The position numbers and the translations under genes were made by a program. DNA of 64,000 bases, taken from assembly GCF_947623445.1 (NCBI RefSeq), contig NC_135241.1, forward strand, positions 20,400,501-20,464,500. Direction: 5' to 3'. Under the pieces are notes generated by a model. That model was not told the DNA's origin, did not search any database, and saw only the letters and a program-made list of their open reading frames with translations. This DNA is from Clavelina lepadiformis. Taxonomy: Eukaryota; Chordata; Ascidiacea; Aplousobranchia; Clavelinidae. Below are positions 12,922-24,889 of this stretch, piece after piece; position 1 is the first letter of the stretch; each line of letters starts with the position of its first letter.

Positions 12922-13553
12922 GTACTGCTAAAAATACGACTGCAATAATTTGTCTGGAACAATCAACAATGGTGGTAGGCACAGGCCATTGGAAACTGCA
13001 TTCAACATTTGGAAAACTAAGAAATTAAAAATTACTTCTAGTGTGCTGCAGTTTGTGAAAAAGGGATTTTTGCATCTGACAGAGCATAGAAGATAAACTT
13101 GTATGCTTAGATTGTAAATGTTTGTCTCGTATAGGTATAACCTTTACCAAATCAAGAGCTTTCCTCAAAGGCTCACAGAGGGTAGTTGAAGTCTTTATTG
13201 TTTTGCAGTCATACCGTTAAATTGTTGTGTTACATTAAATGCATTATTTCTTTACACCGCTCACAATTCTGTATCTCAGAGCTACTGTGAAAATTTGTAA
13301 TTTTATATCTGCTGCATAATTCTGCCTTTCAAAGAGCTGTGTGCCAGTGTGTACATAAACCACAATGGAACCCTTATTACGGACTTTATTTAGTAGACTT
13401 AAACAGTGAAAACACAAAACAGTTAAAGCATGCTACCAAACTGTAAGTACATAAACTCAAAATGCATGCAGTTTGCTGTAAAAATGTCATTTGTTAGGTG
13501 TAGCACAAAGCAGCTATATCACATTTAGACCATTTAACCACATTTGAAATTGT

Positions 13554-13559
13554 AATAAA
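13554..13559 (+). terminator. Polyadenylation signal AATAAA, receptor B
   Basis: Exact AATAAA about 630 bases after the receptor B stop codon, a distance similar to that for receptor A. The rest of 12922-14003 shows no supportable exon. Confidence 0.45.
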
Positions 13560-14003
13560 AAGTGATATACTGGTGTGAAAATTTCAGCCAATTATATAAC
13601 ATATAATTTCAAAAATGTAGCTTACAGCTTGGTTAGCACAGATTTTATGGGTATTACATTTAGACATCAAATTTTTTGCACCATGTCACCCTTAAAATGT
13701 ATAGCAGTTTGTGTTATAAAGCGAACAAAATAGCAACAAAAACAACCTGGGTATACATTAGTATTCATGGCGCAACAACATAAAACGTTTTTCTTCGAAA
13801 CGAACTAAAGCAATTGGATAGTATGAAATGAATATATCTACCAACAAATATTTTGCTAAGCATGAAACAAGTCTTTTAATTTGCCAAAAATCGAACCATT
13901 TTGTAGTTTCACAAAAATTAGGTTTTAAAAATTTAAACTTTTCAAAATTTGACGCATTTGCTAATGCAGTATACAAGTCAATACAACATGCAACAGACAG
14001 AGT

Positions 14004-14294
<291 letters not shown>

Positions 14295-17205
14295 TTAATA
14301 CAAGCAACAGCGTCGACGAATCTTGAAGTTACTACAGAGCTTACGGACCTAACTGGTCTTTCCAACAATGATCCACCGAACACAGATTTCGAACCGCAAC
14401 TAGGCAACAACGACCGGAATTCTTTTGTAATGGCGGCGTGAAGGAATATTAATTCATATAATTGCAAAAGCACTTCACAATTTGCTGATGTGGTTTTCCA
14501 ATTTTAATGAAAATTAGTGTCAGTTTCAATTTTTAACAATTAAACTTAAATTTTTGTAAAATGAATTTTATTGTACATATTGCTATAATATTTTGCATAA
14601 AAAAACAGACAAATGGCAAAAATAAAAGAGCTTTAAATCGTATATTGGATTCTGTGATCTGTAAACAATCGGTGGTTAGTATGGTAACAGTCACTATAGA
14701 TATCATTTTACAAACATTTACTTAACAGACTTTCTACAAACAATAGGTCACTACTCACTTTGCAAATATGGGTTAGGTCTTTCAAAACTTCCGATCCTAA
14801 TACTACAACCTTTTCTTTTATTTCAACTTGTATAAATACGTCATACTTTTAGATAAACACAGTATATCGCGGGTAGATTTGACATGAACAGATTTTGCCT
14901 AGAACTTCCACGATCCCCAATAATGCGGTATGTTTATTTGCAGTTCTGCATGTATTTTTACATCACGCCATTTAGAATTGCAGAACAATTAATTAAATAT
15001 AAAAAAATCAGATGATAATAATTAATCAATCAATGCCAGACACTTCAATCTCGCCACACCCCATATTCCGATAGCCGAAGAAAACGAAAGCTTAATTAGT
15101 GTAATTAATTAGCATAATTAACTAAATTCTTCTATAAACTACAGTTTTCGTCGTTTTATAATCCCACCATTTAGGCTTATCAAGTACCGCGAATGGGTTA
15201 ATAAAGAGGTAAGTGATTTTTAGTCAATCTAGTTCATATATATACAGTATATAGTTTACGGCAAACAATACCCACTGACAACGATGAAGTTTATTGTTTT
15301 AATCAGTAACATTTATTAACATACAGCAATTTACTTTATTGCACGAAACCATGAAAAAGCGATCAACTCTAACGTAAAGTAACTGAACTTCCCAGGCAAA
15401 AAACTTGATCACAAAATAAATATGAATTCCTCTACTGTTTTACATGCGCTCCAACATATTTGATACCATCATGATCAAGAGAAGAAAAAATTGAAATTTT
15501 CATTTCCACAACACGTGTTACTAAATGCTAAAATTCCGGACATTAGAGCACTTTTTAGAATTATTACCAGACACAGATTCAAACGCCGAAATTCAGGACA
15601 TGTGGGGGAAATTAGGAGCGTATGGCAATCCTAGTCTAGCATACACAGAATAAGCCTAGCGGTTACATAGCCTGTCAGTAAATGTTTTACATCTTAGGGC
15701 TTAGGCTATTTCAATATGCAGTTTGTAATCCGCACGTTTCTTCAAAGATACCCAAATTAGCTGTTAACTTCGTAAGTTTTTCCAGTCCTGCAAACAACGA
15801 AACACGTTAGTAAAATTGTTTTCAAAACACCTCCTGGTTAAAAATCATTTCAGTAGTAGCCTAGGGTACGGTACCGTGCGTAATTGTACCCCAGTTAACT
15901 GAGTAGAAACAAGGTCTACCACAGGCTAGTTAATAAAATAAAATTGCTCAAGAAACGTAATTCTCTATTTAAAAACTTTGGAACTTTCCCTAACTAGTTG
16001 AAGATTCTAAAAAACTTGAACGTTTACGAACTTTTCCTGGCTTTTGCACACTAGGCCTATCAGCTTTCCCGCGACGATTTTCTTTCACTGCAGCTGACAC
16101 TGAAGTCGTTACAGCGAGATGAATGATGTGAACTCCGAATCCATGAATAATAGCCTACAAATGCTTCACGTGCGTGGTTGTGCAATTCTGCACTAGGCCT
16201 AGAACCGATGCTTGTTGAGCACAATTCACAAAAAAATAGCCCTTATAGACTCTTGCAACCCAAACAATTTGTGAACATGTTTAGGTTAGGCTAGACCTAA
16301 ATAGCAATTAACTTAGCATTGCTAATTTAACAGAAGCTAATGTAACGATTTTTACCTTTAAGAAAATTGTTTGGGTTTGTGTGAACATGAATGTCTTAAT
16401 GCAGTGTATACAGTTGGTTTGTATTGTTTATTTTTTGCCACTAAAACGTTGGTCAAGGACAAATTCCAAATCTGGTATGGGAACTAGCTTTTATTGTATT
16501 AGGTTATGTAAGTATAGATGTGGCGGTTACTACTAATAATTGACAGTAACTACCAAATTATGGAAAATTAATATATTGCTATCTGACTCTTAAGAACGAT
16601 TAGAAGGTTGCGAATGCTGTCTAGAAATTCCTAAACTTCAGTTGAATGGTTTATATGAATTTTAAGCACTGAGAGTCTGATTAATATTGGGTTTAATATT
16701 CTTCATTATTACTTCAAATAAACACTAAAAAAAATTAAAACAATATTATTATATAAAAAGATTTTAAGAATTAATTAGCAATCAAGCGCATCACTCTACA
16801 TTTCATTTTGATTTAAAAGAATTGTTCACAGAGTTATTACGATCTATATCTTCTCATTCATTGAACTTTAAAAAAACTCTAACTGTATACTGAAGAACTA
16901 GTTTTAAGACAAAACTAGAACCAATCTAATACTAATTCTGAATGCGTAAAAACATAGCATGCAACGATACATTTATACGCTGAAGGAGATAATAAAGAAA
17001 CAGAATTCCAACTTGAGGCGCAATGTGTTATCAATTACAGTAAATGATTTGGACTTTTAAACTAGAAGTTTTACGGTCAGGTGATAATTACAATTTGAAA
17101 ATTTTCAATAAAAGGAAGCAAATGTCAATCAATATTGTCTATTTTTATGTTAACAATGTTGTTAATACGAGGTCAATCGTGCAGTTAAACATTTTTACCG
17201 ATTAA

Positions 17206-17450
17206 GTTGTCAATCACATAGGGGTTATTTCGAATTCGGCAAACTCATAATGCAATGTAAGTAACATGTTTACAAAATATGATGACAAGTATGGAGTTAT
17301 CATAGCGCAATAAGTTCAAAAGTGCAATGTAGATAGCATGTTAACGGAACTGATTGTCAATCAACTATTCTTCGATAAGTTTGCAATTATACCGTGAACT
17401 GAGATTGAACTTATGACAAGTATGACATTATGTAATAGCGCGGTAAATAT
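17206..17450. repeat. Degenerate local duplication
   Basis: Three short blocks each occur twice with mismatches: TTGTCAATCAC/ATTGTCAATCAAC, ATGCAATGTAAGTAACATGTTTAC-like words, and ACAAGTATG followed by TAGCGC(A/G)(A/G)TAA. The order is partly scrambled, so this is an old rearranged duplication and not a clean tandem array. Confidence 0.4.
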
Positions 17451-17979
17451 CAGAAATATAATTATAGTGACACAACTTGGAAGACAATGGAAACAGTGTC
17501 TTCCAGATGCATAAACTTGTTTTATTTAAATTTTTATATTTCCCAAATTTAGTTAATTGTTTATCAGGAACACTAAACGAAAGCAAGTGTCCTTCATACC
17601 TAGCTCAAGGGTATTATGACAGTAACGCCGCTGCATTTCGTGCCAGCTGCCCAACTGAAAAAATACAGCAGTTTCAAACGAGAAATCATATGTGCGAATA
17701 CGAAAATTTTGCATGATAGCATTCACTGAAGCCTAAATTCTATGTTTATTTATTATAAATTGGCGTTCAAACGGCTAGTTCTTCGTTCTTTATTTGTTAT
17801 AAATTGGAAATGACGAAAGTTTATTCGGCCCACAGGATTTTTTGTATGCTGCTAGATGAATCTATAAAACTGTAAGTGGTAGATATGCACTGGAGAAAGA
17901 TTGAGTAGTGCACACTTCGCTATTCGTTATACTCGTCTGCACACCCAAGCTCTTGTCGAATCCTGCCATAAAATATAGT

Positions 17980-18052
17980 TCGCTAATGAGAATCGAACCC
18001 TGCTGGCATATTTATGAGCCAGGTCCTTTAACTATTTTGCCATCGAGGTGAC
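17980..18052 (-). repeat. tRNA-derived (SINE-head-like) fragment
   Basis: Read on the minus strand, the stretch has a Pol III B-box GGTTCGATTCT (one base off the ideal) and an A-box-like TGGCAAAATAG about 44 bases upstream, which is the spacing of a tRNA. A CTGGC/GCCAG pair lies where the anticodon stem should be, but the loop is too long and the acceptor stem does not pair. It is therefore either a tRNA pseudogene or the head of a SINE. Flanking repeats were not identified. Confidence 0.4.
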
Positions 18053-18989
18053 AATCTATTTGTGTAGATTTTGCCAATATAAATGTTGCCCAATTTGGGA
18101 TATAACATGACGTTAACGCTCATATAAAGTTCATCATAAGAATACGGTCACGGAAACGAAATGGAAAATATTGTCCAAATAAGACCAGGACCGTGTTTAA
18201 ATAGTTAAGTAGGCCTATGGAATAGATCTGAGAACTTACTGATTTAATGGAATTATTCTGACCATGTTAGCTAAACAGTCGCGAATGAAAACCTAAAGTC
18301 ATTAAGCAAATAAACTACATTATAAAGAATGCTCATCCTGCTGGGTTGTCATCTCTTACCAAATTCGAAGACACAAGTATGACAGGAGATGTGTCACAGT
18401 GTAACACAATTCTACTAAACGTACTTTTTTCTAATAAAGAAGACCTTTGCACTTTTGGTGCAAAGCATACAAACTGGAACACAACACACCTTGCACTATA
18501 AACTTACGTACTTTTAGATGGCAACAACTTAAAATATAACCAAACAATTATATACATCAAATTACTTTTTGAACATTCAACGAAAAATACAATAATTCTG
18601 TTTATTTTATTTAAAAAACACAAAGTTATTATTAAAATGAATAATAATATGTTTTTTGTATTCTCTATGTTTTTATTTGAGGGGTGCAACCAATTTTCCA
18701 ATGTTTATAAGATTTTTTGTGATTTGAGGTTACATACAGAAGGTTACACTTACACCCATATAGAGTACTAAAACTGCTCAGAGTGTATTGGCCTCCAATT
18801 GCGGACAAACTTTGTATGTACAGTAGACTTCACATTTTGATTGCAATTTCTAGAAAGAGGGTCATAAGAACATAGGGACAAATAATGCTGTAATGTTAAG
18901 GACATTTATAGTTTTTAAGGTTGAGAATAACAAAGTTTGTGTCCACAAAAACACATAATTTTAGCTATTTTAGTATAAACTAAACATGT

Positions 18990-19010
18990 TTCATTTTGCT
19001 TTACCAGGCA
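18990..19010 (+). promoter_or_regulatory. 3' splice acceptor immediately before the TUBE1 start
   Basis: A pyrimidine-rich TTTCATTTTGCTTTACCAG ends two bases and one codon position before ATG (CAG|GCAATG). Tunicates add a short spliced leader to many mRNAs, and such acceptors right before a start codon are typical sites. A normal 5' UTR intron would look the same. Confidence 0.5.
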
Positions 19011-20426
19011 ATGACTCAGTCAATTGTTATTCAAGTTGGCCAGTGTGGAAATCAAATAGGATGTCGCTTTTGGGATTTATGTCTACATGAGCATGCTTTC
19101 TACAATGAAAAGGGCATCTACGATGATGCAGTTTCAAGTTTTTTTAGAAACACTGATCACGCATGCGATATTCCCACCAAAATAGGGACAAATCAAATCA
19201 AGAATTTAAAAGCAAGAGCTATTCTGGTTGATATGGAAGAAGGTGTGATAAATGAACTTTTGGATGGTGATCTGGGTGAAATTTTTGATAATAAACAACT
19301 CATCACAGATGTTTCTGGATCTGGAAATAATTGGGCAACTGGAAACAAGGAATATGGCACTCGTTATAAGGAAAAAATCTTAGATCAAGTACGCAAAGCT
19401 GCTGAGCTCTGTGACTGTCTGCAGTGTTTCTTTGTTCTTCATTCAATGGGTGGTGGAACTGGATCTGGTTTAGGTACTGCAATTTTATCTTTGCTAGCGG
19501 ACGAATTTCCTTATGTCTATCGATTTGTCATTCCTGTTTATCCTTCTGGCGATGATGATGTCATCACATCTCCTTACAACTCTGTGCTTGCTACAAATGA
19601 ACTTACTGAGCATGCTGACTGTGTATTGCCCATTAATAACCAATCATTGATTAACATGTGCGCTAAAATTCAGCAGGCTCTCCCTCAGAAAAAATTTTCA
19701 AAATCTGCCGGTGGTAGTGTCTCCAGTGGTTCAAAACGCATTGGTAGTGACAAACCCTTTGATCAAATGAATAACATTGTTGCTAATGTCATGCTAAACA
19801 TGACCAGTTCGGCTAGATTTGAGGGTTCTTTGAATGTTGATTTAAATGAAATAGCGATGAACTTGGTTCCATATCCTAAACTGCATTACCTTGTATCTAG
19901 TATATCACCCTTATATGTTTCAAAAGATGTTGGACTTTATGCCCGACGACTTGACCAGGCATTTAATGATTTATTTTCTAAAGATCATCAATTGATGGTC
20001 TCTGATCCACAGCGTAGTTTGTATCTTGCTTGTGCATTGATGGTTCGTGGTAAAAATGTTCAAGTTTCTGACGTTCGTCATAATATTTCTCGACTCTCTT
20101 CCAATCTCTGTTTTGTTAACTGGAATCACGAAGGCTGGAAGACTGGATTGTGTAACATACCTCCTGTTGGACAACAATACTCCCTTTTGGCTCTTGCCAA
20201 TAACACGTGTATCAGACATGCTTTTACCGATTTGCGAACTCGTTTCTCAAAACTTTATTCCAGGAAGGCACATCTTCACCATTATGAAAAAGTTGATGGG
20301 TTTGATAGAAATTTGTTTTCTGAAAGCTTAAGCTCACTTGATAACATTGTGGCCCAGTATGAAGAGTTAGAGCACAAGTCTGGTTCTGGTACGCCTCAGT
20401 GCTTGCCAAGAATAAAGGTATTGTAA
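19011..20426 (+). CDS. TUBE1: Epsilon-tubulin, single exon, 471 aa
   Basis: Starts MTQSIVIQVGQCGNQIG, the conserved epsilon-tubulin N-terminus with the GTP-contacting QCGNQIG. The tubulin signature GGGTGSG follows near residue 150, then YPSGDDDVITSPYNS, SSARFEGSLN and the C-terminal KAHLHHYEKV block. Length 471 aa agrees with the family (about 475). Epsilon-tubulin acts at centrioles and basal bodies, where it is needed for triplet microtubules and for ciliogenesis. The frame can be extended upstream by a TTG codon only through the polypyrimidine-AG just before the gene, so the ATG at 19011 is chosen. The whole coding region is one exon, whereas nearby genes have many introns. Together with the acceptor right before the start, this suggests a trans-spliced leader or a leader exon. 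Confidence 0.96.
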   Translation: MTQSIVIQVGQCGNQIGCRFWDLCLHEHAFYNEKGIYDDAVSSFFRNTDHACDIPTKIGTNQIKNLKARAILVDMEEGVINELLDGDLGEIFDNKQLITDVSGSGNNWATGNKEYGTRYKEKILDQVRKAAELCDCLQCFFVLHSMGGGTGSGLGTAILSLLADEFPYVYRFVIPVYPSGDDDVITSPYNSVLATNELTEHADCVLPINNQSLINMCAKIQQALPQKKFSKSAGGSVSSGSKRIGSDKPFDQMNNIVANVMLNMTSSARFEGSLNVDLNEIAMNLVPYPKLHYLVSSISPLYVSKDVGLYARRLDQAFNDLFSKDHQLMVSDPQRSLYLACALMVRGKNVQVSDVRHNISRLSSNLCFVNWNHEGWKTGLCNIPPVGQQYSLLALANNTCIRHAFTDLRTRFSKLYSRKAHLHHYEKVDGFDRNLFSESLSSLDNIVAQYEELEHKSGSGTPQCLPRIKVL

Positions 20427-21103
20427 CTTGTGAAGTTGTGAGATTCTTTGAACATTTTAATTACATACAGTACATGAAGCTGCCAGTTTGCAGTTAACAA
20501 GAAAAAAAGTTAATAATGGAAGTGGAGATGTTGTAGTTATTTGTAATTGTTTTTCTTTCCATTTTTTTCATTGTTTATATTTTGCTACTTTTTTATCAAT
20601 ATAAATAATACGTATGTAATTTGCTCTTAGTTAGTAATTGCACACCTACAATTTTGACCACAGTTGTTTATTTTTATATAAAATAGCATAGTAGGGCCAA
20701 TCAAATACTATAAAAGTTTGTGATGTTATCATTCTTTTTTTTTATACATTGCCAATGTCTTCATTCACTGTTTAGTTTCTTCTGTGCCTTTCCATATTAA
20801 CTACAGTTGTAAATACAGTAAGCATAAGATATTATTGTGGGTTTTTTATACTGAAGTATTTTTTTCTAAAATTTCATAAATTTTTTGCTAAAGCTATCTG
20901 TTTTTGTAACTTAATAAGTTTCACAAACCAACTTCATAAAATTTAGTAAAATGTCTAAATTAACGTCAAATGAAAAACAGTTTAACTATATAGGCCTGTA
21001 TCCTTACAGTTTTAGCACATCTTCACTGCATAAAAGCAACTGTGCAATTTTATAGATGCGCTTAATGTCGCTCTTGTTTGTGATGTCTTAAACCAATGTT
21101 GTT
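20427..21103. other. Gap between TUBE1 and the next plus-strand gene
   Basis: 677 bases, AT-rich, with no coding exon. I found neither AATAAA nor ATTAAA in it, so the TUBE1 3' end must use a variant signal or be processed differently. Confidence 0.4.
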
Positions 21104-24100
21104 ATGCTGATATCCACCCGTTTGTTTATACGCCCAAGCTGTTTTACTTTGGTTTTGAGAAAATCCACTGTGTCAGTAAATCGAAACATCTACCATGTGA
21201 GTAGATGTTGGTTTCCGGGTAGAAGACACTTCAGTGATGATAAGCCTGTATCACATGATGTGAAGACATCAGATACAACAAGAAATCAACACAGGCGTGA
21301 ACAATTAGCATTTTTGGAAGCAACATTGCATCGCATTGCGAAATTTCAAAATGACTACACCTGGAGGGGAAAACTGATGGTAGCAAGCACAGTGATGCTG
21401 CTAATATGCGCAGGTAATTTACATCCAGTCTATTTCATTGTGCAGTGATTTAATTTGGTGTTAAATTATGTAATTAAGCTTTGATATGTATATAGGCTTG
21501 CGTCATGCAGTGCAACCAATAGCTTGTTTGATTGCCACTTTTGTTTTTGCTGCTAGCATCAATTTCCTGGTTTGCAAGGATTTTGTTTCATTTTTCTATT
21601 GTTTCATTTTTACACAGTTGTGTATTTATACTCCTACCGAGATGAAATGAGAATCATGATGGCGGATGAAGTCTCACATGTTGCGAGTCGATCACTAGAA
21701 GATGACAAATTACTGAGCAATGCTGAACAACTGTCAAAAGATGTTTTGAATAACATACTGCATGATGACTCCATGAAGGAATCCGCCGCTGTGTTTCTTA
21801 CCGGTAAGCGTAGAAGATGCAGCTGAAATGCACCTCCTACTAGGCTGCTGGTAGCAACCTATTTCACTTTCACCTATTTGTGTATTGTTAAAATGGTTGA
21901 TACGTTTATAAACTAGCATTAGTGTCTGGTTTAACTCTGGTATTATTGTACATTAAAGATGTTATCACAAGTGCTGGAACAAAAGAAGCTATTACTCTAT
22001 TGCTCTTGTCGGTCTTGAATGATCAACGTATCTTCAACAAAGTTGCAGAAAAGCTAAGGGTTAGATACATTCAGTAGTTTGAAAGAGAGCATAGGTTTAG
22101 GGTGTATCATGTAAATTTTTTAATATTAGAGCATCTTGTTGGACATCTTACATTCTGATGACACAAGAGATGTTGTCAAGGTGCAAGTTGAGAAGATTCT
22201 AGAAGATGAGTCCGTCAAAAATGCGCTTGAGAATCTTTTGTCTGATGTAACTGCCACACCGAAGGTTAGACAAATAGATAATAACACAAGGGAACACAAT
22301 TTTTGTTGACTTCGATCTAACAATTGTTTTTGACTAACTTTTGGGCGCTGATTCCAAAAATGACATCAGTTTTTCTCTATCACGTCAAGTTTTTGAGCTA
22401 GCCACCCACCGCTTTGTCTCATAACCCACAAAAAAGTACAACATTTAAGACATTTGCGTTCATTGTATAAATCATTTTAAGAACTACAAGCAACTGAAAG
22501 TAACTCAATGGTTTTCAAATAAACATTTGTAAAGCTCTATTCTGTTCCTTAAAACGGATATTGCTTCTGCAGGACAAATAAAGTGCGAGTTTTAGGGCAA
22601 AAATTTACGCTTGTAGCTTTTCCTGGCATGTTCAAGCTGTGGGCATTCTCGTTTAATACTCCAGCAATAGTCAGCCAGCATTTGTAAGTCCCATCTTCCC
22701 TGATATCTTTCCTCCATCACCTTCAGATCTTGGTGGAATCTTTCTCCTTACTTATCGCTAACCGCAGCAAGGTTTTCCCGGGAATTAGCAAAATGGCTAT
22801 GCAAAAACTGCATCTTGATGCTCACGTTGCAGCCGAGTTCTCTGTAGCTTTCCAATAGCTTCAGAACAATTTCGATATAATTCTCTGCCCGTGCATTCCC
22901 GAGAAATCCCTTGACAAGGTTTTTATATGATAACCACGCATTTTCTTCCAATTCTGACATTGAACCTCTGAAACGTTCATCTTTGTTGAGTTGCCGTTGA
23001 GCTTTAATTTTTTGCATTGACAGGCCAAGAAAAGCCCAAACGAGGTAATTAAAACAGTTGCTTTCAGTTGTCAATGCTTTAAAGAATTGCCTCATTAGGC
23101 CGAGCTTTATATGCAGATGTGGGAAAATAAATTTCTCTCTGTCAACAAGTGTTTCATGTAGAATATTGGGATCACCAGGTTTAAGGTCAGATCTCGGAGG
23201 CCAGTTCCTCTCCACCCAGTGCTGATCTCGAGCTCTGCTGTCTCACATACACAAATAGCAGGGGTACTTTGTGTATCCGTGTTGCTGACCAAGAAGAAAA
23301 CATAACATTTTAAGGTCAACACATATGATCCAATTGTGCTTGTGATATTGCAACAATTCAATGACTCTTTTTATGTTTCCGTATTCTTCACGAAGACTAA
23401 CTGAATGTGCAATTGGTACTGCACCGTATAAATTGCTATTATAGAGAAGGACGCACTTTAAGATCCTCTTTGAGCTGTCAATGAACATTCGCCATTCAAT
23501 TGAGTTGTAGATCGGAATTCCCAACTCCTCCAGTAAACCCTGTACCGGTATATTATGGCAATACACAAAGCTACTGTCACTTCGAAAGTATGGTAAAAAC
23601 GCACTTTCTCTCGAACGAAAGTACGATACCTTCGCTCCTTTTCCAAAAAACATTCCACGCTTTTATGAAACTACAACTTCAAAACGAGGCAACTCGTGTT
23701 TTGAGCGCAGTTGACAAGCTTTTTAAACGTGTGGTGTAACCGAGTCGTCATTTTTTTAAAGGCATTTGACAGTTACTGATGCAAAATTGCACAATAGTGT
23801 GAAATGTTATGAACCAGGAACCACCACTCATCACTCAGCAAGGATAGGAACAGATATTATTTTATTGCTTGTCTGTTTTCCTGGAAAGTACGAGTACATA
23901 CATGGTTGAAAGTGGAAAGCAACTAACTTCAATTTTACCATTCTTATCTAGTTTCGTTGGATGATTGCATCCTCCAACCAAAAATGGGGGAAAAGCATCG
24001 ACCTAAATCGATGCCTGTGCCTTTTTTGCTTAATAATTCAGTTGATTCTTCTTGTATATAACTTACAATATGATTAGCCTGTGCATTCCTATTACAAATG

Positions 24101-24573
24101 GAAAAACAATACAGCTAAAGTCGTGAAAAGTTGCATATTTTGGATGTATGCTGTAGAGCAAAAACTTGACGTGATAGAAGAAAACTGGCGTCATTTTTGA
24201 ATTCAGCACACCGGAATTAGCCTAAATCAAGTGCAAAATCAAAGTCAACAAATTTTTTGTTCAAAATTGTTCCCCAGTGTAATCATTATGAAATGTTCTG
24301 GTTATTGCATAATTTTAGATTTAATTTTTATTCTTCCAGGTACGGCAAACGCTATCAGACTTCTTCAGGGAGGTGCTTGCTTCCAAAACTGTCACAGAGC
24401 AGGGAAGCCAACTTGGCAAAGAAATAACTTCTAATGTTATTGGCGACAGAGCTGTCCAACAGCAGGCAGGGGACGCAATTTGGTCCGCTGTGAAATATTC
24501 AATAATTCCCAAACGTTTACAGTCTAACAACAATAATGATGAAAAGGAACCTATTCACGCTTTAAAAACATGA
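21104..24573 (+). CDS. Unrecognised single-pass membrane protein, probable mitochondrial targeting, 321 aa
   Basis: Five exons join in frame with GT-AG borders: 21104-21413, 21618-21803, 21959-22059, 22130-22264, 24340-24573 (TGA). The N-terminal 45 residues are rich in Arg, Ser and Val and lack acidic residues (MLISTRLFIRPSCF and onward), which suggests a mitochondrial presequence. Around residues 91-112 there is one membrane helix (VASTVMLLICAVVYLYSY) created by the exon 1-2 junction. The rest is soluble and largely helical, with repeated amphipathic segments of the type LSNAEQLSKDVLNNILHDDS, VITSAGTKEAITLLLLSVL and VQVEKILEDESVKNALENLL, and ends in a hydrophilic Asn/Asp/Glu tail. I do not recognise the family and assign no function. 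The last intron is inflated to 2.1 kb by a transposon. Confidence 0.75.
22281..22398 (+). repeat. Left terminal inverted repeat of the 2-kb transposon
   Basis: Matches the reverse complement of 24155-24283. The strongest block is TCTATCACGTCAAGTTTTTG near 22376-22395. Confidence 0.75.
22588..23750 (-). pseudogene. Transposon ORF remnant of a widespread unnamed metazoan family
   Basis: Minus-strand translations of this stretch contain landmarks of a protein family I remember as abundant, intronless and uncharacterised in arthropod and cnidarian genomes: PVAHSV-like and EEYGNIK, a KYPCYLC Cys pair followed by WDSRA, then RNWPPRSDL, PHLHIKLGLMRQFFKAL, NARAENYIEIV and finally GERFHQDLKVMEERYQGRWD. 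The copy is broken, with at least two interruptions plus a decayed N-terminus, so no working product is expected. The conserved Cys, His and Asp residues are those one would inspect for a nuclease or transposase site, but no catalytic motif is proven here. The family name is unknown to me; the TIRs around it imply that it is a transposon protein. Confidence 0.7.
24155..24283 (-). repeat. Right terminal inverted repeat of the 2-kb transposon
   Basis: Matches the reverse complement of 22281-22398, with some short insertions relative to the left arm. Its innermost block contains CAAAAACTTGACGTGATAGA. Confidence 0.75.
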
Positions 24574-24889
24574 AGGTTGTAAAATCTGCGAAGCTGATCT
24601 TGATAACAGCGTGATAAACATTTCAATTTTCCTACCTCATTGTGCTTAGAATAATGATTTTCCGACATGCTGTGGCTATTCAGTTGTTGTTGTTTACTCA
24701 AAATATGTCCTGAAAGCGTTGTGGAGATTCTTTAATACTTAAGTTTTAACTTCTACTTTCCACTTCAGTTTAAAGGTTTTTTTTTAAATGTGCTGTTAGC
24801 TTTTAAGTCAGTTTGTTTGTTGAAATCAATGGTTGACTGTTACTATTGACACTGTTAATTTCTTTTGTTAGATTAATTCTTTTGTAAAG
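24574..24889. other. Short gap before SPOUT1
   Basis: 316 bases with no exon and no AATAAA or ATTAAA. The right end is a T-rich tract finishing TTCTTTTGTAAAG directly before the SPOUT1 ATG, again resembling a splice acceptor abutting a start codon. Confidence 0.45.

Larger units (their letters stand above)
22281..24283 (-). mobile_element. TIR DNA transposon (about 2.0 kb) inserted in an intron; copy broken
   Basis: The intron between 22264 and 24340 contains inverted terminal repeats of roughly 120 bases at 22281-22398 and 24155-24283. The inner 50 bases are the best preserved: both arms share AAAAATGAC and CTATCACGTCAAGTTTTTG. The outer parts share TTTGTTGACTT and GGGAACA, separated by small insertions. 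Between the arms, on the strand opposite to the host gene, lies the remnant of one long reading frame (separate entry). The target duplication could not be fixed, so the outer limits are approximate. The size, long TIRs and single ORF fit a cut-and-paste DNA transposon. The superfamily is unknown to me. Confidence 0.75.

Noticed and set aside
17477-17716. Plus-strand frame of 79 codons with several Cys
   Set aside because: No splice or promoter support, no recognisable domain, and it includes an acceptor-like tract in its middle.
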